Shown here: positions 1 to 6,954 of the stretch, in pieces
How the letters are laid out: each line of letters begins with the position of its first letter
Numbering within the stretch: position 1 is the first letter of the stretch
Assembly: GCA_002401295.1 (NCBI GenBank)
Contig: NVSR01000140.1
Location: 1 to 10,525, forward strand
Length of the DNA: 10,525 bases
Direction of reading: 5' to 3'
DNA from: SAR324 cluster bacterium
GTDB taxonomy: Bacteria; SAR324; XYD2-FULL-50-16
The notes under the pieces: generated by a model
Told to the model about the DNA's origin: nothing
The model's database searches: none
What the model saw: only the letters and a program-made list of their open reading frames with translations
Program-made: the position numbers and the translations under genes

Positions 1-1729
1 TGGTCGTAAAGAAGGGATCAAATATTTTTTTCAGGTGATCCCCCCGAATCCCCTCTCCGTCATCCGCATAACAGAGGTGGATCCACTGTTTTTCTTGAGT
101 TACATCAATGGTGATCAAGCCTCTACTCTGCTTCTCGAACCCGTGAGTGAGGCTATTTACTACCAAATGAGTAAGGATCTGAGCAAAAATACCCGGGTAA
201 CTGTTGACTTCCAATACTTCAGGGCACTTGATAATTACCTTGTGGTGAGCACGGCTAATCTTAGGTTGAAGGCTAACAATAATTTCAGTCAAATAATCCT
301 TGAGCTTGAAATTCCGTTTTTCTTCCGTCAACTGATCCACAGCAATCTCTTTAAAGCTAGCCACCAAATCAGCAGCACGTTGTAAACTCACCTGTGAGAG
401 TGTGCAAGACTCCTGAACCGCATCCAAATATTGTTCTAAATCTCTACGAGTCATGGTTGCCTGCTGATAGGACTCTTTCAATTTTTTGGTGCATTCATCA
501 ATATAAGACACACAAGTGATGCCATTTCCCAAGGGGGTATTCATCTCATGGGCAACCCCGGATACTAACTCTCCTAAAGAGGCAACCTTCTCAGATTGCA
601 CTAACATATCTTGAGTCTCTTGCAGACTGCGTAAAGATTCTTGTAGTGCATGATTGGTCAGATAGAGTTCATGAGTCCTTTTTTTAACTCGGCCTTCAAG
701 CTCTTCCGTAAATTCCCGGATCTGATCTTCACTATTTTGGCGTTCAATCATGCTCGCCAGACTATTCGCTACGGAATACAAAAAGTTTTCTTCATCACGA
801 CTCCGCTCATGCCCCTCCTCCAAGTAGATATTCAGGACTCCTAAGGCCTTGCCACCCGATTTAATGGGCAGGCTATAATGTCCATGAGGTAAGATCCCCT
901 TATAAGTGATTTCATGGAGATGGTTGACATGATCAGCAAAGATCAGTTTGTTTTCCAAAATGGCTTTACCACAAAGACAGGTCCCATAAGCCACCTGATT
1001 GCATTGAGTTTTCAACTCTGGTGCCATGCCAACAGAAGCTTCCATCACTAGGAGTTGTCGGCGGTCGTCAGCCAAAAAAATACTACCTTTGTTTTGTAAT
1101 TGATAAAACTGAGTAGAAAGGATCATCTCCAAAGAAAGCTGTAGCCTCTCTTGCAGCCCAATCGGTTGCAGGGTTATTTCTAAGATCGCCGCAATGACTC
1201 TTCTGATCTCACTTTGAGCCTGAATTTTCCGTTCTACTTTAATGCGGTGATGTAATTCTCGATCCCGTTCATGGATTTTTTCTTGCAGCTCGACTGCATG
1301 TTTTTGCAGGAGAGCCTCTCGTTCTTGATGATAATGGATTTTCTTAATCAATTCATCTGGTGACAGCTGCATCTTAGCCAAAACATGCCCATAAGCCTGC
1401 GTTAGCTCTCCTGCTTCTTTGATATTAAATATATTCTTTTGAGAGAGTACCCTGCAAGCCGTATCCTCTCCCAGGACCTTTACTAATTTTTTTTCCACTT
1501 CATGATAGAGGTCGGCTAATTCTAAAGAGGAGATAAATTCCCGTTTTTCCAAGCCAATTCGCTGGATGCAGCGAGAGAGGAAAGATTCTGCTTCGTCAGA
1601 GAGATAGAGAGTAAGGACATCTAAAAAGGCCTGTTTTTTCTCAATCATTCGAATTGAGATGGGCAAAGAAAACCCTTTTTTTTGAGAACGGCTAATGATA
1701 TCCATTTTTTTAGGATGCTGAATATTCAT
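1..1729 (-). CDS. Soluble GAF-domain sensor histidine kinase, 3' end cut by window edge
   Basis: The minus frame is open from an ATG at 1727-1729 to the window edge (576 codons, no stop), so only the C-terminus is missing. Residues 1-120 are unrecognised and helical-looking. Residues about 124-175 are coiled-coil-like. A GAF domain spans about 178-328, with YGTCLCGKA at 248-256. A second coiled coil covers about 335-381. The phospho-acceptor H box is GVAHEMNTPLG with His394. The N box holds Asn525 (HLVVNSLTHGF), the G1 box is DDGEG at 556-560, and the F box DPFFTT closes the visible part. Only the G2 region, perhaps 60-80 residues, should lie outside. I see no membrane segment, so it probably senses a cytoplasmic signal through GAF and autophosphorylates His394; no response regulator is visible. 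An in-frame TGA lies eight codons upstream and no other ATG intervenes, which supports the start, although no good ribosome binding site precedes it. Confidence 0.9.
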   Translation of the reverse strand, partial: MNIQHPKKMDIISRSQKKGFSLPISIRMIEKKQAFLDVLTLYLSDEAESFLSRCIQRIGLEKREFISSLELADLYHEVEKKLVKVLGEDTACRVLSQKNIFNIKEAGELTQAYGHVLAKMQLSPDELIKKIHYHQEREALLQKHAVELQEKIHERDRELHHRIKVERKIQAQSEIRRVIAAILEITLQPIGLQERLQLSLEMILSTQFYQLQNKGSIFLADDRRQLLVMEASVGMAPELKTQCNQVAYGTCLCGKAILENKLIFADHVNHLHEITYKGILPHGHYSLPIKSGGKALGVLNIYLEEGHERSRDEENFLYSVANSLASMIERQNSEDQIREFTEELEGRVKKRTHELYLTNHALQESLRSLQETQDMLVQSEKVASLGELVSGVAHEMNTPLGNGITCVSYIDECTKKLKESYQQATMTRRDLEQYLDAVQESCTLSQVSLQRAADLVASFKEIAVDQLTEEKRNFKLKDYLTEIIVSLQPKISRAHHKVIIKCPEVLEVNSYPGIFAQILTHLVVNSLTHGFEKQSRGLITIDVTQEKQWIHLCYADDGEGIRGDHLKKIFDPFFTT

Positions 1730-1756
1730 AAATAAGAGGGTACTCGTGTTTCAATA

Positions 1757-1768
1757 TATCTGATCAAG
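1757..1768. promoter_or_regulatory. Copy 1 of a 12-base repeat upstream of the histidine kinase
   Basis: TATCTGATCAAG lies 28 bases before the kinase start codon and recurs exactly at 2576-2587, just before the next minus-strand gene. Its core TGATCA is palindromic. The shared position in front of two neighbouring genes suggests a common regulator site. A 12-base repeat can arise by chance in a window of this size, so this is weak. Confidence 0.25.
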
Positions 1769-1819
1769 ATAAAGCCTGTTGGACTCCCCCCTCCAGTCAA
1801 ACAAGGGCAAATATCAATA

Positions 1820-1845
1820 GGTTCTCATGCTCCCACATGAGAACC
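1820..1845 (-). terminator. Perfect 10-bp hairpin after the XRE-cupin gene
   Basis: GGTTCTCATG (1820-1829) and CATGAGAACC (1836-1845) are exact inverse complements around a 6-base loop. On the minus strand the stem begins 7 bases after the stop codon of the XRE-cupin gene. The sequence after it (TATTGATATTTG) is AT-rich but is not a clean T run, so this may be a weak terminator or an mRNA 3'-end stabiliser between the regulator and kinase genes. A protein-binding operator is the alternative. Confidence 0.4.
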
Positions 1846-1852
1846 AGTTTCT

Positions 1853-2572
1853 TTATCCTTCGTAAATGACAGCCAGGATCTTTGCCCGGCCACTCTTAGC
1901 CGTTATTTGATGGGGTGTTTGGGACTGATAATAAATACTGTCTCCCGGTGCCAATGTAATTTTTTCATCATCTAATGAGACTAAGACCTCACCTTCCAAT
2001 ACATAGATAAATTCTTCCCCCTCATGACTGGAAAGTTCCACTGCCTGAGCTTCATCCAACTGCACCAACAGAGGTTCCATATGTCGCCCTTGAACAGTAG
2101 AGGCCAAGCCCATATATCGGTAAAGTTGAGTGCGGGCTGTCGAGCTGGTAGAGCGAAAAATTTGTTGCTGGCTCTGCTTGCGGGTAACGGCATAAGAGGT
2201 CTTCCCTTCACCATGGACCAACGTCCCCAGGGAGCTGTTCAGAGCCTTTGATATCTTAATCACTGTTCCCAGAGGAGGGAAGAAGACTTCTTGTTCGATA
2301 TCTTCCAACAACTGTTGTTCAAATCCTGTCGCCTCGGCTAATTTTTGCAAAGTAAATTGCTTTTCTTCTCTGATTTTTTTAATTCTTTGGCTCAAGGAAC
2401 ATTCTTGTTCCTGAATGATTTCGCTCTCATCAATTAAACCTTCAGCAAAGTCTACATCATGTTCTACATCCATCAAAGGATCGCTCAGTGTATTATGCAT
2501 CATCTCCCCATTTTTTAAGTTGTCCTCATGGGTCACCCCAATGATTTTACCAAGTACCTGGAATTTGTACAT
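1853..2572 (-). CDS. XRE-family transcriptional regulator with C-terminal cupin domain
   Basis: The 239-residue protein has an acidic N-terminus (about 25-58), an XRE-type helix-turn-helix at about 60-117 (LSQRIKKIREEKQFTLQKLA onward) and a small cupin barrel at about 165-237. The cupin core shows H183-EGEE-FIYVLEGE, a PGD turn at 209-211 and H221 in TPHQI, which are plausible metal or ligand positions. Known proteins of this design bind DNA and sense a small molecule through the cupin; the ligand cannot be read here. The start is uncertain. The ATG at 2570-2572 has no visible ribosome binding site, whereas GGGGAG lies just before twin ATGs at residues 24-25 (2498-2503), but very close to them. 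It probably shares a transcript with the M23 gene 63 bases upstream and perhaps with the kinase gene downstream. Confidence 0.88.
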   Translation of the reverse strand: MYKFQVLGKIIGVTHEDNLKNGEMMHNTLSDPLMDVEHDVDFAEGLIDESEIIQEQECSLSQRIKKIREEKQFTLQKLAEATGFEQQLLEDIEQEVFFPPLGTVIKISKALNSSLGTLVHGEGKTSYAVTRKQSQQQIFRSTSSTARTQLYRYMGLASTVQGRHMEPLLVQLDEAQAVELSSHEGEEFIYVLEGEVLVSLDDEKITLAPGDSIYYQSQTPHQITAKSGRAKILAVIYEG

Positions 2573-2575
2573 TTT

Positions 2576-2587
2576 TATCTGATCAAG
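2576..2587. promoter_or_regulatory. Copy 2 of the 12-base repeat upstream of the XRE-cupin gene
   Basis: TATCTGATCAAG, identical to 1757-1768, sits three bases upstream of the annotated ATG of the XRE-cupin gene. If that gene actually starts at the internal ATG pair (2498-2503), the site would lie about 73 bases upstream, a more usual place for an autoregulatory operator. XRE regulators often bind short palindromic sites at their own promoters, but binding here is only inferred. Confidence 0.25.
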
Positions 2588-2635
2588 GGTTTTACTTCAA
2601 CCCTAAATTAGTCTTTAAGAACTCAAGTTGCCTGC

Positions 2636-3316
2636 TTACCGAACCGGAAGAAAGCGCAAAGGGTTCACCTTTTCCCCGTTGACACGCACCTCAAAATGCA
2701 AATGAATCCCCGTAGACCGACCGGTATTACCCATTTTAGCGATTTTGGTGCCCTGTTTAACTCGGCGTCCCTTTTTGGTATAAAATTTTTCATTATGGGC
2801 ATATAGGGTTTTTATTCCATTACCATGGTCAATGATAATGGTTCTACCATACCCACTTTGAACCCCTAAAAACTCAACAACTCCTGAACTGGCAGCGAGA
2901 ATATCTTTACCCTGATCCCTGGTCAGGTCAACTCCATGGTGCATACGGCCTTGCCTTTTTCCGAAGCCTGAAGAGATGGTACCAAGAGACGGCCAGATCA
3001 TCCTAATCTGACCACGACCTGCCTCGATCTGAGGACTGACCCCAATTCCCTGTGTCCTTGGAATGAAGATATTCATCCCCACAAAAATATCACGAGCATC
3101 ATAAATTTGATTTTCCCGCTGGATTAGAATCACATCTACAGAGAAGCGTTGTGCTATAGCATCCAGTGTTTCACCTTCCCGGACCTGATACCAAACCCCT
3201 TCCTTTGGTTGCACAGTAGTGGGGCTACAAGCAAAGAACAGGCTTGCTAATAAAAGATATAAGATAACCAACTGTAACTTGGCTATTTTGGGTCTATTAA
3301 AAATAGGGTTCACCAT
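2636..3316 (-). CDS. LysM-M23 peptidoglycan endopeptidase, likely membrane-anchored
   Basis: The 226-residue protein starts with a hydrophobic segment at about 14-29 ending in Cys30 (LLLASLFFAC), which looks like a lipoprotein or signal-anchor sequence, although Phe at -3 makes the lipobox atypical. A LysM repeat, which binds peptidoglycan glycan chains, covers about 42-86 (YQVREGETLDAIAQRF onward). The M23 (lysostaphin/NlpD-type) domain covers about 108-222. All its zinc and catalytic positions are present: H126 and D130 (HHGVD), H174 (YAH) and H205-L-H207 (HLHFE). An active endopeptidase cutting peptide cross-links is therefore expected, unlike the degenerate NlpD/EnvC activators. AGGAAGGAC directly before the ATG is a good ribosome binding site and fixes the start. 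It is the first of three minus-strand genes, and its upstream gap holds the palindrome at 3419-3433. Confidence 0.92.
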   Translation of the reverse strand: MVNPIFNRPKIAKLQLVILYLLLASLFFACSPTTVQPKEGVWYQVREGETLDAIAQRFSVDVILIQRENQIYDARDIFVGMNIFIPRTQGIGVSPQIEAGRGQIRMIWPSLGTISSGFGKRQGRMHHGVDLTRDQGKDILAASSGVVEFLGVQSGYGRTIIIDHGNGIKTLYAHNEKFYTKKGRRVKQGTKIAKMGNTGRSTGIHLHFEVRVNGEKVNPLRFLPVR

Positions 3317-3418
3317 GTCCTTCCTATGTTCCCCTCAGGTTAGATTGAGATTACGAAGAAAAGCCCATCTACGAGAGATGATTAAAGCAACAAGTAGTTT
3401 AGGCTTGTGCAATATATA

Positions 3419-3433
3419 TGCTGTCTGACAGCA
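3419..3433. promoter_or_regulatory. 15-base palindrome, candidate operator for the M23 gene
   Basis: TGCTGTC-T-GACAGCA is a perfect inverted repeat with 7-base arms and a one-base centre. Read on the minus strand it falls between TTATCT and TATATT spaced 16 bases apart, a poor -35 and fair -10 facing the M23 gene about 100 bases downstream. A repressor bound there would cover the spacer. The half-site resembles CTGT...ACAG, but the spacing is far too short for a proteobacterial LexA box. The promoter part is speculative. Confidence 0.35.
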
Positions 3434-3726
3434 GATAAGGAGTAAAAAGGAAATTTTCATTTCTAATACGTTGCAATTTATAATAAAGGTCCCTTTAAAA
3501 TTCTGCTTTGATGCTTGAAGAAAAAAAGCCTCACAGGTAGACTGGGCAAAAACAACCATCTGCGATGGGCTTTCTTAATAACTCTAGAGCCGTAAGTTCT
3601 ACTATTTTTGCTGTACCCCATGCAACATTCGAGGATAATATACTAGAATTTACGATTATTGAGTTAATGATAAGAAGCTCATGGTTCAAAATTCATGATA
3701 TCCTTGATCACTGGTACAAAATTTGC

Positions 3727-3746
3727 AGCACTTTTAGTGCTTTTTT
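3727..3746 (+). terminator. Intrinsic terminator upstream of the large orphan gene
   Basis: AGCACT (3727-3732), a TTT loop and AGTGCT (3736-3741) form a perfect 6-bp stem, followed by five more T on the plus strand. This is a textbook rho-independent terminator. No plus-strand gene lies upstream for it to end. It either terminates an unannotated short RNA in the gap or acts as a leader attenuator, since the orphan gene starts 74 bases further on. On the minus strand the downstream run is less clean. Confidence 0.65.
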
Positions 3747-3819
3747 ACAATATGCGAGTATACATTAGGAGTTCACCCTCCCTTTTGATCCCCTACAAAG
3801 TCAATTCGGTTAGCAGTGA

Positions 3820-6800
3820 ATGGTAGCAAAAAAAGTAAAGGCGAAACCAGCTTTGAAAGAAGTACAATCTCTACTTAGCTCGGCAAAGACGGAAATTCCG
3901 GATATGGTTATCCGTTTCATCAGCTTGCAGGACAGAAGACAAATTGTCGGCATTGAAGCAATCACTGAGGCACTCACTCAAGAGAAATTTCGCCTAGACC
4001 ATTTTGAATACAAAGTAACGACTAAAACCGAAATTCGTCGCCCCATCAACCCCAAGTTCAAGAACGGTCCCACGGAAAAAGTGACTCTCGAAGAACGCGT
4101 CAACATTAACTCTCAACTAAAAACAGTAGGGCAGTTAAACTGGAGAGTCCAGAAGGAGCCGGAAAACGTTCTTGTGGTTCAATTGATTAGAGCTAAGGGT
4201 GAATCTTTCTGTCTACCACTGATTTTTCAAAATATTTTCAATCAATATCGACAAATACTCGTCACGGGGGTCAGTAAACAGGTAAGGCTACAACTACTAG
4301 TCCAACCAGACCTGCAATTTGAGAAAATTCCAGAACTTGTGAGTAAAAATGCCCCCTTAAGAGAACAACTCAAGCAGCGAGCCAGCCGTAGTAAAGGGAT
4401 GCAATCCACAGCAAGAGAACTGCTGGACCTCCCCTGTTTCCCTGAGGAAATCATTAAGAAAATAACAGCAGTGGCTACGGGGCAACGGGTGAAGCTTTCC
4501 GAGGCATTGGCCGTTAATCTCATTATTATTTCTGATGTACACAGTCGTTATGCGGCAGTCTTGCAGACTTTTCAGGAAGACGTGGTTGCCAAAAAAAGTA
4601 GTGTCGCTGCTTTGGCTCGTCAATTTGCCGAGTTAACCCAAGGTATTTCAGCTCATTATATCGCAGATCAACTGGAAGTTTTTTTTGAACCAGAAGAGAC
4701 AATCTCTCACCAGAGCAACGCACAAATCTTTTCTTTTATTTTTGCCATGCTGCAAAAAATGGATGAGAAGAAAATGGTGGTGAATGATCGCCCTATAACC
4801 AGAACGGCCCTTTTTGGCTTACTGCGGGGAATTATCATTAGTGCTCGCAGTCAAAAAGATCCTGAACTATGGCAAAAGTGTCAGTTTTTTCTCAACCCTG
4901 AAGATGCAGAGACAAAATCCGCTGAAAACCAAGAGACCCTTGTCCTCTTAGCAGAGAAAACCAAAAAGCTACTCATCGCTAGTCACGAAGCGAAATCCAA
5001 ATCCTTATTGGAAGTCTATTTTGTTTACAACATACAAAATTATGTTTTAGGCAAACTGCTCAAAGTCAGTAAGCGCGTTCTCTCAGAAGAAGATTTAGGG
5101 ATTGCCAAAAGTGTGGTCGTGCCACAATTGCGCTTGCGACTTCCCAAGGGACCCAGTAAAAAACCGATTTTTACCGTTTATGGAGCCCCACACCCTAGTC
5201 ATGAGTTGATCAACCCCATGCATTTCATGGGCAGGTGTTACGGTTTTTTGATTTCCAGAATTCTAATGGAAAACATGCAGAAGTTCATGGTCCCAGGTTT
5301 GAAAATTTTAACCGCTCGCTTTGGCAAGAACTTCTTCGATATCCTCTACGGAAAAGTAGTTGCTGATTCAGGATTACCCCTCTCCCGAAATCAACTGGCC
5401 CAATGGATCCAACAAAAAAAACTAATCGCTAAATTAGGGGACAAAGGTTTTCTTCCCAATCATGTAGAAGATGGTTTTGACCCTTTATTGAGCATTAAGG
5501 TTTTATTAGGAACAGGGGATTCAATTTTTGCACTCAATTATTCTCAGGAAGACTTCAACCAGGACTATCAAAAACAGAGGCAGAAATTCTTCAAATTTAT
5601 CGAAAAATTAAAAAATTACCACAAGTCGACTAAAGATACGGACGCGGAAGAGTTCAATCCGGCAGCTATTTTTTTGGACATGGTAGAGAAAGGCCGTTAT
5701 AACTTTTTTTCTAGTGGTTTTCGCAATCGGGCAAAAAAGAGTTTTCTTTTAGAAGAACTCAACGAAGTGGTTCTTAATTCCTGTGCAGATATACGCCATA
5801 ATCTGGAGCAAGAGGCTGTCAATCGCAAGATCATCCTCAAAATCCCCTATCGTTTTTCCCCTATTGTCTATATTGCACAAACCTTTGATATCTCTACTGG
5901 AAATCAAGTTATTCAAGTTTTTTTACTACCCATTCCAGTAAAAACAGTGGAGGAGCTGACGGGGATCTCCAAGAAATTTTCTATTAACTTTGCCTTACAT
6001 TTACAACAGGGAGATCACCCCGAAAGAAGAGGGTTGGTGCAGACCGTGAATATTTTACGAGAGTACCAGAAAGTTTCCATGGAGTTTTTTCGTTTCAGCA
6101 GCATTTTGTTCCTGGATCGGTTGATTCATGAACGTTTGGTACAAAAGAACAAACAAGAGGGGAAAACTCCAGAGCATATTCGAAATTTTTTCTCCGATCA
6201 GAAGAAATTGATGATCGGGTCGATTAAAGACCTCAATCTCTCCAAACTATTGTGCAGGGATATTGCGCTTAAAGGTCCTAACGCCAGAGAGGTAGACAGT
6301 CAAACCTTCGGGCAAATGTTACAAAGCATTCTCTATTATCGAAGCGCAAGCAAACACTTTGCTCTGCTAAGGACAACCTTAAAAAAAGTCCTAGCCCTAC
6401 TGGATCGCTTTGCCAAACAGGTTAAAGCAGAGGAAGAATGGAAGAAATATCAACAAATGGCGGCTAAATTTGATCAGTTGATCAGCATCCCTATTGAAGA
6501 GTTGAATGCAAAAAGACTGAAATGGCTGGAAACCCTCAGTATAGAATTACAGAAAATGAGCGCTAAGGCGGGTCAAAATGGTCCCATCGGCCTCCTGCAC
6601 AGTGAATGGAAAAAAAGGAACCCCTCTCACGAAAAAGGAGTTCTTTTCTACTCAGCTTTTATTCCCAGTGATACGGCACAAATAGATAACCTGCTATTGG
6701 AACTCAAAGCAGCGCAAAAGCTATCACTGACACTCAAGAGCAAAGACTGTCTGATCTTTTTCCCTGAAGCTTCCAAACAGTCCCAGCTCCGACATATTGC

Positions 6801-6954
6801 GGAAATCGGTAAATTCATCAACAAACAAAGTATTAAGGTTCAGGTTTATGTGGAAATAGAAAACCTGGAAAAGGATCGAGTTGAAGAGTTTGCCCGTATC
6901 TTTGACCCCAGTTATTTCTTCAGCCTCAGTAAGTTAAAGCCCTTGGATGTTTAA
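3820..6954 (+). CDS. Large uncharacterised cytoplasmic protein, 1044 residues
   Basis: I do not recognise this protein. The frame is open for 1044 codons with normal-looking codon use, which strongly supports a real gene. It begins with a Lys-rich stretch (MVAKKVKAKP) and has no signal peptide, membrane segment, P-loop, HTH or repeated unit that I can see. Most of it looks helical, with charged, possibly coiled-coil stretches near 580-605, 765-800 and 845-915. A denser, perhaps globular core lies at about 435-575, with YGAPHPSHELINPMHFMGR near 454-472. Another lies at about 625-765. The last 105 residues alternate strands and helices (GVLFYSAFIP, DCLIFFPEAS, KVQVYVEIEN), suggesting a small alpha/beta domain. 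It is the only plus-strand gene in the window. No strong ribosome binding site precedes the ATG, and an in-frame GTG is not available nearby. Its stop overlaps that of the convergent kinase gene. Scaffold, regulatory or pilus/motility-related roles are all possible; none is supported. Confidence 0.85.
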   Translation: MVAKKVKAKPALKEVQSLLSSAKTEIPDMVIRFISLQDRRQIVGIEAITEALTQEKFRLDHFEYKVTTKTEIRRPINPKFKNGPTEKVTLEERVNINSQLKTVGQLNWRVQKEPENVLVVQLIRAKGESFCLPLIFQNIFNQYRQILVTGVSKQVRLQLLVQPDLQFEKIPELVSKNAPLREQLKQRASRSKGMQSTARELLDLPCFPEEIIKKITAVATGQRVKLSEALAVNLIIISDVHSRYAAVLQTFQEDVVAKKSSVAALARQFAELTQGISAHYIADQLEVFFEPEETISHQSNAQIFSFIFAMLQKMDEKKMVVNDRPITRTALFGLLRGIIISARSQKDPELWQKCQFFLNPEDAETKSAENQETLVLLAEKTKKLLIASHEAKSKSLLEVYFVYNIQNYVLGKLLKVSKRVLSEEDLGIAKSVVVPQLRLRLPKGPSKKPIFTVYGAPHPSHELINPMHFMGRCYGFLISRILMENMQKFMVPGLKILTARFGKNFFDILYGKVVADSGLPLSRNQLAQWIQQKKLIAKLGDKGFLPNHVEDGFDPLLSIKVLLGTGDSIFALNYSQEDFNQDYQKQRQKFFKFIEKLKNYHKSTKDTDAEEFNPAAIFLDMVEKGRYNFFSSGFRNRAKKSFLLEELNEVVLNSCADIRHNLEQEAVNRKIILKIPYRFSPIVYIAQTFDISTGNQVIQVFLLPIPVKTVEELTGISKKFSINFALHLQQGDHPERRGLVQTVNILREYQKVSMEFFRFSSILFLDRLIHERLVQKNKQEGKTPEHIRNFFSDQKKLMIGSIKDLNLSKLLCRDIALKGPNAREVDSQTFGQMLQSILYYRSASKHFALLRTTLKKVLALLDRFAKQVKAEEEWKKYQQMAAKFDQLISIPIEELNAKRLKWLETLSIELQKMSAKAGQNGPIGLLHSEWKKRNPSHEKGVLFYSAFIPSDTAQIDNLLLELKAAQKLSLTLKSKDCLIFFPEASKQSQLRHIAEIGKFINKQSIKVQVYVEIENLEKDRVEEFARIFDPSYFFSLSKLKPLDV

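Larger units (their letters stand above)
3317..3819. other. Intergenic gap between divergent genes
   Basis: These 503 bases separate the start of the M23 gene (minus) from the start of the large orphan gene (plus). Short frames exist on both strands but are AT-rich, lack ribosome binding sites and read as low-complexity peptides, so I call no gene. I see a 15-base palindrome at 3419-3433, a plus-strand TATAAT at 3479-3484 without a convincing -35 box, a 10-base inverted pair (AAAGCCCATC at 3360-3369, its complement at 3564-3573), and a strong plus-strand terminator at 3727-3746. A transcript from near 3490 to the terminator would be about 255 bases. It matches no RNA family that I know. Confidence 0.6.

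Noticed and set aside
35..385. Plus-strand open frame of 116 codons
   Set aside because: It is antisense to the histidine kinase catalytic region, whose H, N, G1 and F boxes read clearly on the minus strand.
650..844. Plus-strand open frame of 64 codons
   Set aside because: It lies opposite the kinase GAF/coiled-coil region and has no recognisable product.
1784..1796. Strong Shine-Dalgarno-like GGAGGGGGGAG on the minus strand
   Set aside because: No start codon follows at a usable distance, and an in-frame stop separates it from the kinase frame.
2586..2604. Hairpin AGGGTT/AACCCT between the M23 and XRE-cupin genes
   Set aside because: A 6-bp stem with a 7-base loop and no T run is too weak to call a terminator.
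3419..3433. LexA (SOS) box
   Set aside because: The CTGT and ACAG halves are only 3 bases apart, against 8 in the proteobacterial LexA site, and no SOS gene is adjacent.
3335..3559. Possible small minus-strand gene in the gap
   Set aside because: The frame is AT-rich, lacks a ribosome binding site and shows no motif; it overlaps the palindrome and promoter-like elements.
3548..3568. Minus-strand terminator (CCATC stem followed by TTGTTTTT)
   Set aside because: The stem is only 5 bp, and no minus-strand gene lies upstream that would need it.
3360..3573. Inverted pair AAAGCCCATC / GATGGGCTTT as ends of a mobile element
   Set aside because: The arms are only 10 bases, similarity fades outside them, no target duplication is evident and no transposase remnant lies between.
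3565..3768. Possible small plus-strand gene in the intergenic gap
   Set aside because: No ribosome binding site precedes it, the peptide resembles nothing, and the frame runs through the intrinsic terminator at 3727-3746.
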